Assembly: GCF_029784165.1 (NCBI RefSeq)
Contig: NC_073696.1
Span: forward strand, 189,952,498-190,016,497
Direction: 5' to 3'
DNA from: Wyeomyia smithii
Lineage: Eukaryota > Arthropoda > Insecta > Diptera > Culicidae
Length of the DNA stretch: 64,000 nucleotides
Shown: positions 44,394 to 54,460 of the stretch, piece after piece
Layout of the letters: the number at the start of each line of letters is the position of its first letter
Numbering within the stretch: position 1 is the first letter of the stretch
Notes under the pieces: generated by a model
Database searches by the model: none
What the model was told of the DNA's origin: nothing
Seen by the model: only the letters and a program-made list of their open reading frames with translations
Program-made: the position numbers and the translations under genes

Positions 44394-45001
44394 ATCAGCC
44401 CTTTCATGGTGCCGGTTGTAACGAACGGCTTGCTTTACCGTCCGCTCTCGCAGATCGGCTGCCAAAACAAGTACTTCTTCGCGAATTTGTCCGTCTTTCT
44501 ATTCCGAAAGTTTTACAGAACCTCCATACGGGACGTACCGACAAAAACCTCGAGGCCGGTGATTTGTTTGGTGTCGTCCATGACGAGACAGCCTGGCTTG
44601 CCCAGCCACTCACGGTACAGCTTTCGCGCACACCATTCGGCCACCATGTTTCGCTTGTCAGTCCGGTTTGACGCCTTCCTGACCTCTAAACCACGTTGCC
44701 CAGCCCGCTTCATTGTCTGCTGGGCGAACCATTTCGACGAATTGACCTTTTGGCCACATCTCGGGTGGAAAGGTTTGGGTTCTTTTTAAAGTACTGCCTT
44801 ATCTTCCGCACCATCTTCCAGCTTCCAACGCACTGCTCGATGGTTTTCGTTTCCCGGAATATCTTCACAACTTGGAACACGATGGAATGGTGAATTCCAA
44901 GCCTTTAGCCGATCCATCTGCGCGATTGACCAGGATTATCGATCACCGCGCCCAAGATTTGCTGGCGTAGCTCTTCTTGTTTCAAATGCATTTCGGAAAC
45001 T
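44394..45001 (-). pseudogene. Mariner-like transposase, decayed (copy 1)
   Basis: On the minus strand a likely start MHLKQEELRQQILGAVIDNP leads into a helix-turn-helix-like N-terminus with a stop. Then come VRKIRQYFKKNPNLSTRDVA, EWCARKLYREWLGKPG and CLVMDDTKQITGLEVFVGTS (first catalytic Asp region), and in another frame TDKFAKKYLFWQPICESG and FVTTGTM. These are successive blocks of an IS630/Tc1/mariner-type DDE transposase; the last catalytic part is missing. At least two frameshifts and two stops are present. It abuts RTE debris at the C-terminal end. Confidence 0.78.
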
Positions 45002-45296
45002 ATTTTTAGGTCGCGATAAAATTTGCACACATTAAACTAACACTTTAAACTAGTATTACCCAAAAATTCATAAATTTTTACTGACGCGATAAAATGTTAC
45101 ACCCAAAACGAAGTGTCGCATTTTTTCCGAGTCCAATCTTTGAGCAACTGTGTGCTATCCAGCGGATCATGCTGAGAGTATGGTCTGATGAAGAATTGCC
45201 CTTGGGCTGGTTGGAGAGTCTTATATAAACGATCTATAGAAGAGGCCAACAACTGGACTGTAGTCACTATTGGGGCATAATTCTTCTCAATTCTGA

Positions 45297-46181
45297 TCGG
45301 ATTCTGATAGTTTGAATCGGAATGTGGCAAAAAAGACTAAAAAACGTAAATTAAATGAAGATGGTAATTGCGCGAATAACGAAACAGAAGTTTTAACTTT
45401 TGCGAGTGTAGTTCGTGGTAATATAAAAAAACGTAAGGCTGGTCCAGTCATTGTGATCAAGCCAAAAGAGTCCTCCCAGAGTAGTGAAGCTACAAGGGAA
45501 TTTTTAAAGTCGAATTTAGATCCGAAGACCCACAAAATAAGTAACTTTAGATACGGGAAAGATGGCTCAGTTATTGTTGAGTGTGCAACAAATGATAACA
45601 TAGAGATCGTGAAAAGTGGTATTGAAAACAACCTTGGTGAAAGCTACACAGCTGTTGTACCCGTTCCCCCGGTGCCAAGATTAAAAGTAATGGGTATGAG
45701 TGATCAGTATTCTCCTGACGCCTTCATTGACCTTTTAAAGAGTCAAAACGAGGCGGTTTCTATCGATAGTATCAAGGTTATAAGTATGTACGAAAATCCA
45801 CGTTTCAAATATAACAAGTTCAACGTGGTAATTGAAGTCGATAAAAAGTCGTATAATAGTTTGTTGACCGCGAAAAAAGTGAATGTTGGGTGGGATCGGT
45901 GCCACATCATTCCAGCGATTAACATTTTGAGATGCTTCAAATGTGGAGAATTTGGGCACAAGAGCACAGAATGTAAAAACGATGAAAAGTGCTCCTTGTG
46001 TAGCGGGCAACACAAGACATCTGAATGTTCTTCCACTGTATCGAAATGCATTAACTGTTTAAAATTTAATAAAGAACGCAAAATGAATTTGGACGTTAAC
46101 CACGCAGCATCTAGCTCGGAATGCTCAGTTTACAAGAAATTGTATGAGCAAAAAAAAAGCAGCCTGCGTTTCGATAAATAG
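45297..46181 (+). CDS. ORF1: gag-like nucleic-acid-binding protein with zinc knuckles
   Basis: The frame is open from 45297 to a TAG at 46179-46181 (about 294 codons). A Lys-rich N-terminus (NVAKKTKKRKLNEDG) is followed by a middle region with PPVPRLKVMGMSD, as in insect Jockey-type ORF1, and C-terminal zinc knuckles: CFKCGEFGHKSTEC (CX2CX4HX4C), CSLCSGQHKTSEC and a third CINC...C. Such proteins bind element RNA and move it into the nucleus. The first in-frame codons lack ATG, so the start is either non-AUG, mutated or lost by 5' truncation. It ends 22-40 bp before ORF2. Confidence 0.82.
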   Translation, partial: SDSDSLNRNVAKKTKKRKLNEDGNCANNETEVLTFASVVRGNIKKRKAGPVIVIKPKESSQSSEATREFLKSNLDPKTHKISNFRYGKDGSVIVECATNDNIEIVKSGIENNLGESYTAVVPVPPVPRLKVMGMSDQYSPDAFIDLLKSQNEAVSIDSIKVISMYENPRFKYNKFNVVIEVDKKSYNSLLTAKKVNVGWDRCHIIPAINILRCFKCGEFGHKSTECKNDEKCSLCSGQHKTSECSSTVSKCINCLKFNKERKMNLDVNHAASSSECSVYKKLYEQKKSSLRFDK

Positions 46182-46202
46182 CAACCAAGTTCCAAGTGGA
46201 AT

Positions 46203-47411
46203 GTGAATCAATTCGATATGATGTATTTGAATATTGCAGGGTTATCTACAAACTACGTTGCTTTGCGACAGATTGTAGAGGAAAAGCGTCCATTTTTGGT
46301 ATTTTTATCAGAAACTCACATTGTAGATATTGATGCGTTCGACCAATACTCTATGCCGGGATACAAAATAGCTGCTTGTTGCTCGCATTCCAGACACACT
46401 GGCGGTGTTGCTATTTATGCACAGGAATCAATTCGATTCAATCTTCGCCACAACGAAGCAATTGATGGAAACTGGTTCTTGGGCATTACGGTGGAAGGTG
46501 GCATGAAGATGGGTAATTATGGTGTTGTTTATCATTCTCCCAGTTCAAGTGACCAGCGTTTTATGGAGATTTTGGAAACTTGGTTCGAAGTTTTTTTGGA
46601 TTGTAGTAAATTTAACCTTATTACCGGAGATTTTAACATGAATTGGCGCGATAACCTCAATTCAAATCATTTGAAGCGCTTAGCCGAATTTTGCAATTTG
46701 AAACAAATAATCAATGAGTATACCCGTATTTCCAGACATAGTAGGACTTTGATTGACCACGTTTATACTAATTTTGACTCCGTTTCTGCAATGGTGAGTC
46801 CCAATTTAAAAGTTACCGATCATGAAACGATTGTTATAAATAATTGTGGTACGGGAAGTAAAATAAATCAAGTGAAATTTAAGTGCTGGAAAAATTACTC
46901 GAAACGAAAGGTTTCGGAGCTTGTTGCAAGAAACTTGGACTTTTCCCTATCTCGTAGCCTTGATGATAAAGCAACTATTTTGAACAATGTTTTAAAAAAC
47001 TGTACTAATCAGTTAGTCAAACAAAAGAATGTTGTTGTTAAGAACTCGAACAACTGGTACAATCTAAATCTTTTGCGCCTCAGGCGAAAAAGAGACAAAT
47101 TGTACAAGAAGTTTTGTAGAACAACAAATGATAATGATTGGTACAATTATACAGTTGCTAGGAATATATATTCACAATCTCTGAACAAAACACGGAGCGA
47201 ATATATACAGGGGAAAATTGATCAACATAAAAACAACAGCAAAGAGTTATGGAGAATACTGAAGTCATTACTGAAACCTTGCAATTTTAATCCGCGGTCC
47301 ATAACTTTTGATGGCATTGAAGAACATTCTGAAGCAACAATTGCAAGTAAGTTCAATGATTATTTCATCGAAAGTGTTTCATTGATCAATAAATCAATTG
47401 AATTGCTGTAA
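46203..47411 (+). CDS. ORF2 part 1: EEP endonuclease (frame ends by frameshift)
   Basis: A 400-codon frame; the first Met codons are at 46218 and 46221. All key endonuclease motifs are visible: YLNIAGLS (Asn), LSETHIVD (Glu), HTGGVAIYA, NLITGDFNMNW (Asp, Asn), RTLIDHVYTN and KVTDHETIV (Asp-His). This enzyme nicks the target so that RT can prime. The linker NNWYNLNLLRLRRKRDKLYK and NNSKELWRILKSLL precede the RT. The frame ends at TAA 47409-47411 while the protein plainly continues in another frame from about 47398, so one small indel between 47390 and 47410 splits ORF2. Confidence 0.88.
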   Translation: MNQFDMMYLNIAGLSTNYVALRQIVEEKRPFLVFLSETHIVDIDAFDQYSMPGYKIAACCSHSRHTGGVAIYAQESIRFNLRHNEAIDGNWFLGITVEGGMKMGNYGVVYHSPSSSDQRFMEILETWFEVFLDCSKFNLITGDFNMNWRDNLNSNHLKRLAEFCNLKQIINEYTRISRHSRTLIDHVYTNFDSVSAMVSPNLKVTDHETIVINNCGTGSKINQVKFKCWKNYSKRKVSELVARNLDFSLSRSLDDKATILNNVLKNCTNQLVKQKNVVVKNSNNWYNLNLLRLRRKRDKLYKKFCRTTNDNDWYNYTVARNIYSQSLNKTRSEYIQGKIDQHKNNSKELWRILKSLLKPCNFNPRSITFDGIEEHSEATIASKFNDYFIESVSLINKSIELL

Positions 47412-48990
47412 TGAACCGAATGAAATAAAACGGCCGTATAATGTTAATTGTAGTTTTGAAAGCTTTCACCAACTTACACTAGAACAACTCAAAAACATAT
47501 GTTTTTCTCTTCATAAAACGGCTGGAATTGATAACGTTAATGCTAGAGTTATTCAAGATTGTTTTCATGTTATTGGGCACGATCTACTTGGCCTTATAAA
47601 CGAATCATTACAAACGGGGCACGTGCCACAAATTTGGAAGGAGTCGTTAGTGATTCCGATACAAAAAGTTGCTGGGACGATTAAAGCCGAAGAGTTTCGT
47701 CCTATCAATATGTTGCACACTTTAGAGAAAATCTTAGAACTTGCTGTAAAAGGCCAACTGTTACAATATTTGAACTCTAACGGTTTGCTGATACCAGAAC
47801 AATCAGGATATCGGGAAGGCCATTCTTGTGAAACTGCATTGAATTTGGTGTTAGCAAAATGGAAAGAAAACATTGAGCGTAAGGATACTATTGTTGCGGT
47901 GTTTTTGGATCTTAAACGCGCTTTTGAAACGATTTCTAGGCCCTTATTGTTACAAACTATAAAGCGCTTTGGAATTACGAGTACTGCATACAAATGGTTT
48001 GAAAACTACTTGTGTGACAGAACTCAAAGGACTATTTTCAATGATTTTACCTCTGATCCCATAAGGAACACTCTTGGTGTACCTCAGGGAAGTGTATTAG
48101 GGCCTATTTTGTTTATTATGTACATTAATGATATGAGAAGAGTCTTACGTTTTTGTGACATAAATCTTTTTGCTGATGACACAGTATTGTTCATTGCAGC
48201 TAAAAATCTCGAAGAAGCCATATTGCATTTAAACAAAGATTTGCGATCGCTGAGCGGATGGTTGAAATTCAAACAGCTAAAATTGAATACCAACAAAACA
48301 AAATTCATGATTATTTCGCGAAACCGTGTAAATGAAAATGTCTCAGTTGAAATTGATGGTGAGACAATCGATCGCGTGAGTGAGATCAAATATCTTGGCG
48401 TGATTATTGATGACAAGCTAAAGTTCAATGTTCACATTGATAATGTCATCAAGAAAATTGCCAAGAAATATGGAATCCTCTGTCGTTTGAAAAAGGAGTT
48501 GAATACTTTCAGCAAGATTCATCTCTATAAATCAATCATCTCTCCTCATTTAGACTTTTGCACTTCCATTTTATTTTTGGCAAATGAAACACAAATATCG
48601 AGATTGCAGCGTTTGCAAAATAAAATAATGCGGTTGATTTTGAGATGCAATAGATACACTTCCTCGTCCTTGATGCTTGACGCTTTGCAATGGCTATCGG
48701 TGAAGCAACGAATTGTTTTTCTGACAATGGTGTTCATTTTTAAAGTAGCTAATGGATTGCTGCCCCGATATTTGTGTGATCGAATTGTTAGAGGAAGTGA
48801 CATCCATAGATATAACACAAGAAATGCGGGAGAAATTAGAACACCACATTTTTTAACTAGTGCTTCACAAAATTCATTGTTCTTTAAAGGAATAAATTTA
48901 TACAATTCGATGCCTAGACACATCAGACGTACGGCGACGCTATCAGAATTCAAGAGACTATGCATTTCACACGTCAAAGCTGAATTTTAA
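47398..48990 (+). CDS. ORF2 part 2: reverse transcriptase
   Basis: 530 codons after the frameshift. The RT motifs in order are HKTAGIDNVNARV, IWKESLVIPIQKVAGT, EEFRPINMLHTLEKI, EQSGYREGHSCETALN, VAVFLDLKRAFETISR, LGVPQGSVLGPILF and NLFADDTVLF (catalytic FADD), then GWLKFKQLKLNTNKTK and the thumb YLGVIIDDKLKF. The C-terminus (LFFKGINLYNSMPRHIRRTA) is of the Jockey/CR1/L2 type without RNase H. With the frame restored, the ORF2 length (about 930 residues) matches the group. It could be a recently active copy, a sequencing indel, or one dead by a single mutation. Confidence 0.9.
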   Translation: MNCCNEPNEIKRPYNVNCSFESFHQLTLEQLKNICFSLHKTAGIDNVNARVIQDCFHVIGHDLLGLINESLQTGHVPQIWKESLVIPIQKVAGTIKAEEFRPINMLHTLEKILELAVKGQLLQYLNSNGLLIPEQSGYREGHSCETALNLVLAKWKENIERKDTIVAVFLDLKRAFETISRPLLLQTIKRFGITSTAYKWFENYLCDRTQRTIFNDFTSDPIRNTLGVPQGSVLGPILFIMYINDMRRVLRFCDINLFADDTVLFIAAKNLEEAILHLNKDLRSLSGWLKFKQLKLNTNKTKFMIISRNRVNENVSVEIDGETIDRVSEIKYLGVIIDDKLKFNVHIDNVIKKIAKKYGILCRLKKELNTFSKIHLYKSIISPHLDFCTSILFLANETQISRLQRLQNKIMRLILRCNRYTSSSLMLDALQWLSVKQRIVFLTMVFIFKVANGLLPRYLCDRIVRGSDIHRYNTRNAGEIRTPHFLTSASQNSLFFKGINLYNSMPRHIRRTATLSEFKRLCISHVKAEF

Positions 48991-49355
48991 GCAGTTATTT
49001 AATTTTTTTTAATTTAGCTAAACTGTAATTGACGAAGTTCTTGTAACGGATGATCTCTGTGGACTCTGCTTATATAACTTTTTAAAGGAATATGGTAGCA
49101 CTGAAAAACTATTATGTTCGTCACGAGGGTGATGATGGATTTTGTAATTATTGATGTAGTATAAAATAAAAAAGAGTAGTCTACGAAAGTTTGAAAATCG
49201 CGCGCGATGATCAGATATGAAGGACTGAATTTAGAAATTTAATCATTTGAGATGGAGAATACCTTTATTATTTTATTTTGACATTATCAAGATACTCGTC
49301 AGAGTAATCGGAACGATTTTAGTTCTGTTGGTTGTCATTGGACATTGGTTTCCTA

Positions 49356-49400
49356 GCCGGTCTAGGATATTTTCGAGTTGGAAATATTTTCGACTTCCCT
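49356..49400 (+). repeat. SINE body fragment related to 44088-44195
   Basis: GCCGGTCTAGGATATTTTCG followed by AGTTGGAAATATTTTCGACTT matches the region after the tRNA-like head of the 44-kb SINE; the head itself is absent. Confidence 0.45.
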
Positions 49401-49792
49401 AGGTGGGGGCTCTCTTATAAATCACATCGAAGTTGACAGCTGGACTTGTGCTTTGCTTGCTGATCACGGCAGGAATGGCCTCGTCGGGATTGTATCGACT
49501 TTGTGGATGATTACACTGGATGTTGGCTTAACTCAGATGCAATTAATGTCTTTTGGCTGACAGTTGCAAATAAATTGATACCGACAACGCTTTGTCGATG
49601 AATTACTTGATTTTTGACGAATATTTTCTCTATTTGAATCGCTGCAAAGCATTGGATCAATTGTGAAGAAATTTATATCTGTGATGAAAACCAGTTCGTT
49701 TTGTTTGCTTATCTGGTTTAATTGTTTTATAATAATTATCTTGTAGATAAATCGTCTTTCTCAAACCTTTGTAGGGGTAAGAGGTGGGACCA

Positions 49793-49813
49793 TCATCATC
49801 ATCATCATCAATA
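49793..49813. repeat. CAT microsatellite
   Basis: Seven CAT units, with a further partial unit after it. Confidence 0.85.
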
Positions 49814-49849
49814 CCATGTACAACATTATCTCCCGCATTCAGTTCCACA

Positions 49850-50985
49850 GACTGAGGCCCTGAAGGAAACTATTGTTGGCGAATACTTATGTGGTTTTCG
49901 AGGGGGATGCTCCATTTCAGATTAAATGTTTACCTTGCGTTAACTTAACTTGCAGACTCACCATCTGTTCATAGACTTCAGGGCAGCGTACGATTCAGTT
50001 AAGAAAAAATTGTTATGGCGGATTGTGCTCGAACATGGCTGCCACCCTCGACGGTTCCACATCATGCGTCATGGTTATTATCGGATGCTTTCATGCGCTA
50101 GATGGTTTGAAGTAGAGCGACGGGCTTTAAAAATTTATTGTTGGACATCGCATTGGAAGGTGCTATATGGAGTGCTGGTGTCGCTAATGCTCCTAGGTTT
50201 TGCGGACGATATCGACATCTTTGGGCCATAGAGCGGGGGGAGGCCTTTGGACTTCTCAAAAGGAAAGCTACGGGAATAGGGTTTGTCATAAACTCTTCCA
50301 AAATGAAGTATATGGTGGGTACGATAGCGACGTGCGACAGTGACACTAACCGTTAGATCAAGAGGTGAATAACGTTCGCATACAAGGCCTTTTAAAAGCT
50401 AGGCAAAGCCTTGGTACTACATTACGATTCGGAACTTGACCTTTTGTTTATTTATACACGGACTTCGCAGCCGACTGTTTAGTGTACAGGCCAATTGCGG
50501 GGCTAGCGCTACGATCCCACTGACACTTACATTCTCTCCCGAGCCGAGACTCAAACCTACGACGACTGGCTTGTTAGGCCAGCATCGTACCTCGAGACCA
50601 TCTGGGACAGGGCCTTCTACGGATAGCGTAAAAAGCTGAGGCCCCAAAGTCTGCAAACCCGTACAAAATTTGCACTATATAAAGCACTGAGTCATCCGGT
50701 GGCTTTTTCTGTATATAAAACCTGAACTTTGAAAGAGGATGATCGGCGAGCTATTGGTGTTTTAGAGAATAGGATTTTGCGTTTGATCCTTAGCAGAAAA
50801 CTGAAAAATGGTGTTTGGCACGGACGTAGGAACTATGGAATGTATTAGACATACAAATCGGCGGATATAGTCAAGCAAGTTAAATACGAAAGGAAAGGCT
50901 TTTGTGGGCTGGGCACGTAGCTAGAATGGCGGAGAAACGACCAGCAATATAGCCTTTTATCAGAAGCATGTGTTATCAAACGAAA
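49850..50985 (+). pseudogene. RTE relic (same subfamily as copy 2), interrupted by a SINE
   Basis: The left part has RLRPLKETIVGEYLCGFRGG, a stop, then LQTHHLFIDFRAAYDSVKKK and LGFADDIDIFGP (the FADD catalytic box, near 50190). The right part after the SINE has EDDRRAIGVLENRILRLILS, RKLKNGVW and LWAGHVARMAEKRP from the RTE C-terminus. Many frameshifts and stops occur. The two halves join at a duplicated AAAAGCTAGGC-like target sequence around the SINE. Confidence 0.8.
50404..50630 (-). mobile_element. tRNA-derived SINE, copy 2, inside an RTE relic
   Basis: An inverted copy of the 12760-12990 SINE: the minus strand reads GTACGATGCTGGCCTAACAA, B box GGTTTGAGTCT, then the shared body and the end CCAAGGCTTTGC. 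The flanks AAAAGCTAGGC (50393-50403) and AAAAGCTGAGGC (from about 50631) are a target duplication with one indel. Confidence 0.82.
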
Positions 50986-50989
50986 CAGT

Positions 50990-52440
50990 TATTTATCGGA
51001 CGGAAAATATGCCGGGTGAGGTAGGACATCCGATTTTAGTATTTCGATCGGCTTTGGCAGTATGAGATAGACCGTTGTCATGCAGTAAAACTATTTTTTT
51101 GTGCCTATGCTAGTATTGTGACCGTATTCCGCGTAGTGCTCGGCTTATCGCATCAACTAAAGCCGATACTATTCCTCAGTAATGGTTTAGTTCGGTTTCA
51201 ACAGCTCATAATAAATATAGGTTGGTGTTATTAAAATCCCACAGCATAACTTTCGCGTATATTCAGCCGAAGCGATGACGTATAAGCACGACCGGGCAGT
51301 TCTCTGACTCTCTGTTTTTGGGTTTCTGTAATTAATTAATTATCTTCTCCTGTTTTGATGTGGTGAAGGAAATCCTTTCTTTTTTGCATCTGGAGCAGCT
51401 GTTCACTGGCGTAAAAAAACAACACTCAACGTCCCTTGGCTCCAAATCATAAGAGAAATCCATGCTCCTTGTATTTAAATCATTCCCAAAGTATGGAATC
51501 GCTTGAAAATGGCTCGATGGGTATCTTTTATTATTGAAGCAATAAGTTCCTGGGTTTGACATGTATCCTCATCGAGCAATTTCACCAAACGAGCGTCTGC
51601 AATGGTTTTAACCCCTTTTTCACGTGGATAGTCTTCAACATCAAAATTACCGACTTCAAAGTGACGGAGTCAATCACGGCACATAAGGAGCTTCGTAACC
51701 GCAATGTTACAGAATCTACCTTGATAAGCGGGTGGTCGTATGTCCGAATCTTAGTATAATCAGGTCGATTAGTAAAATCAAAGCTTTAACATGAATTTAT
51801 TCTCAAGCTCTCCACTACATACCCTTCCCAAGCAGCACACATTGTTGCAATGAAACAAATGCAACTCTCAATGCAGCATTTAAAGATTGTAATAATTCGC
51901 ATCCGTTACTTTTATTTAACTTGTAAAAAAACGAAAAAGTGTAAGAGGTGGAGCCTATATGCAACTAACAGTGCTATGTGAAATCATAATCAGCATCGAA
52001 AACCGCTGCAGCATAAGAAAAAAAAGGAAAAATAAAATTGATTTTGTTTACCTTTAGGTACTCTCATTACTCTTTGGTGATGGTGTCGCGAAGTTCCATA
52101 TACATTATGGAAAACTTCAAACATAACAATTTTTTTCTTTCTGATAGGTATGTAATTCTACCTGCGATTAGAAATTCACCGAGAAAAAAATATTTTTACT
52201 TCGTAATTATTCACGCGTCTTTCCTTCAAAATGAGACCAAGAGATATTTTTTATGTTTGCCCCATGAAGAATGATAAACAAATGAAAAACGCATGTTTTT
52301 TTATGAAAACCATTCATAACTTTGAGTAGAATTGAGATATTTACGATATCAGAATTGCAAATTGTTTGCCTTTATAAGCTCTAAAAGTAGTTCAAAGACA
52401 GTTTTAAGGTGAAACTTGATATGAAGAAGTTAAAGCGCAG
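50990..52440. other. No gene recognised
   Basis: It contains a one-sided CCCAAGCAGCACACATTGTT motif near 51826 related to the ends of the TA-flanked element at 11328-13147. The rest is AT-rich without structure that I can assign. Confidence 0.4.
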
Positions 52441-52449
52441 AATGTGTTT

Positions 52450-52660
52450 TTTCAATATAAATCGGTTATTTTCAAAGATAGAGAAATTTTTTTTTTCTAT
52501 CTACAAAGATAAAAAAGTTAGATACTTGATTGCATCGAAAATTTCGGTCACCCTAATTTTTGATAATTTTTCAATAAGCGCTTTTTCAATGTAACAATCT
52601 TGTAGAAGAAATTTTTTCTCTAAAACATTGCTATAGAGCTCTAGACCCAAATTTCACCCA
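52450..52660 (+). repeat. Diverged relative of repeat family X
   Basis: The order CTATCTACAAAGATAAAAAAG, then GTAGAAGAAATTTTTTCTC and GAGCTCTAGACCCAAATTTC matches family X landmarks in the same order with strong divergence. Confidence 0.45.
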
Positions 52661-53384
52661 AAATTTGGTTTCTGGACCATTGTGCAATGTTTTGGGAAAA
52701 GATATATCAGATGACCTTGCTCAGTGGATATGCAGTGTTTATCATGCGAAATATGAAATAACAAAACTATATTTCCAACAATAATTGATTATCATTCATT
52801 TATATTAAAGATGGTTGTTTACTGTGTGGTGGTTCAACAAGATGTTGCAATAAATTTTCATCACTATAGGTGGTTTTTAAAAAAAAAGACATTTGAGAAA
52901 CAACAATATGCAACATCATGTGGCATTATCGTTATCTGAAAGCATCATGAATTATGAAGTTGGAACTGCCGCCGTTCGCTTATCGACTAACAACTATCCC
53001 GATGCAGAGCAGATTTTTTAGCCGGTTGCAAAAATTAATCATCCTAAAAGGCTCACATTTAAAAAATTTAATTTTTTTAACAAAAATTACAAGAGATTAC
53101 TTAAACAATAAAACACGATCATGGAGAAATCAGGAAAAAAGTTATGATTTCCTAAAAAAAATTTCCTTAATATTTTTTTTTCAAAGCGCATATTGTTTTT
53201 GGAAGGAAAAAATATTTTCTGCAACTTTGCCGAAGACTAGTGTCAAACAAACCGTTTTGGCATCTATTGCCTATAGAATTGCCGTCTATGCAAAGTTTCA
53301 ATCAAATCAAAAGTGACTATTAAAGAAGATTAAAACTGGAACATTTTTTGGGTAACTGCTCTATTGTACCTCTGTTGACTTTCT

Positions 53385-53870
53385 TACTAACAAAAATAGG
53401 TCCCTCTTGGCAGAAATCTGGTCTGAGTAACGTACAATAGTTCGCTTCGGGGAATTGTAATTATGGCGCGATCTTGGCTGGAGGAACCAGGTTTCGATAA
53501 GACTCCTTCCTCTAGACAAAATGTAAGTCCTTCTTATAATAAAACTGAGCAGAGATAAAGCATTGAGTGCCTCTCCAGAGAATTGTGATTGCGACGCGGT
53601 GTTGGTAGAAGGAACGAGGTTTCGATAAGTCTCCATCCTCTTGACAAAATATGTTCTTTTTATATTTAAACTGATCATTAGAATATTCATCCTGTCCAGT
53701 GAATTGTAATCGGCGATATTGGCGCGGGGAACGAGATTTCGATAAGACTCCATCTCTTGACAAAAAAAGTCCCTCTTAGAATTAACCTGGCCAAAAAGGA
53801 ACGTTGGGTGAGGTCTCTTTCCAGGGAATTGTAATTTAGTTATATTGGTAGGATCGAAAGAGCCTCGGTA
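53385..53870. repeat. ~120-bp minisatellite, three full and partial units
   Basis: TTTCGATAAG starts at 53493, 53621 and 53737. Around it each unit has GGAATTGTAAT upstream and CTTGACAAAA downstream; partial units flank. A minus-strand frame of 214 codons (53361-54005) stays open across it with repeated YRNLVP motifs. Confidence 0.8.
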
Positions 53871-54288
53871 TAGTAGAGAAGTAAGTTTGAAACGGATGGG
53901 TAAAAATCTCACACACAAGCACGGATATAAATGAAAAGCGTACGATTTACTTAAATAGCGATACCACCAATAATATGAATACAGAAAACACCTGGACAAT
54001 ATCACAGTTGATCAAATCTCTCTGGTCGCAGTGATGAGTCCTGACAGAGAAAAACAATCACGGCACATTGTTTCACTTAGAGCACCATCTCCGTAAACTC
54101 TTTTCAACTCTCGATGCGCTGCAGCTGCCGCTTTTATTGAATGGAACGAGAAAAGTAACACTTCCCGTAAGTGACGATTATTTGGCACAAAATCAGACAT
54201 TTTCACACCACTATAAAATCAAAACGGTGTGTTCACCATATGTCTTAGCTTCATCACTTTCAGATATGCCAAAATCGACCACCCCTTA

Positions 54289-54457
54289 GGGGCCATCCAC
54301 ATACCACGTGGACAGATTTTAAGCGATTTTGACCCCCCCCCCCCTCCCCCTCCGTGGACAACTGTCCATATAAATTCTAAAAAATTTGTATGGACCGTGG
54401 ACGTTAGCAAACCCCCCTCCCCCCTCGAAGCTGTCCACGTGGTATGTAGATGGCCCC
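54289..54457. mobile_element. 169-bp MITE with TTA target duplication
   Basis: 27-bp inverted ends (GGGGCCATCCACATACCACG... and its complement) differ at one position. TTA flanks both ends (54286-54288 and 54458-54460). The interior has C-runs and two GTCCACGTGG-type palindromic words. A TWA duplication indicates a PIF/Harbinger-type MITE. A truncated relative is at 25559-25660, and 32737-33072 has a similar design. Confidence 0.85.
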
Positions 54458-54460
54458 TTA

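Larger units (their letters stand above)
45297..49175 (+). mobile_element. Nearly intact Jockey/CR1-superfamily non-LTR retrotransposon
   Basis: Two successive ORFs on the plus strand, gag-like then endonuclease-RT, are followed by a 3' UTR ending in A-rich ATAAAATAAAAAA (about 49160-49174). Base composition is more even than the relics elsewhere, and motifs are complete. Only one frameshift interrupts ORF2. No target duplication was found; the 5' end may be truncated, because ORF1 has no ATG at its open start. Confidence 0.88.

Noticed and set aside
44404..44789. Plus-strand frames of 127-158 codons
   Set aside because: They are antisense shadows of the mariner-like transposase relic on the minus strand.
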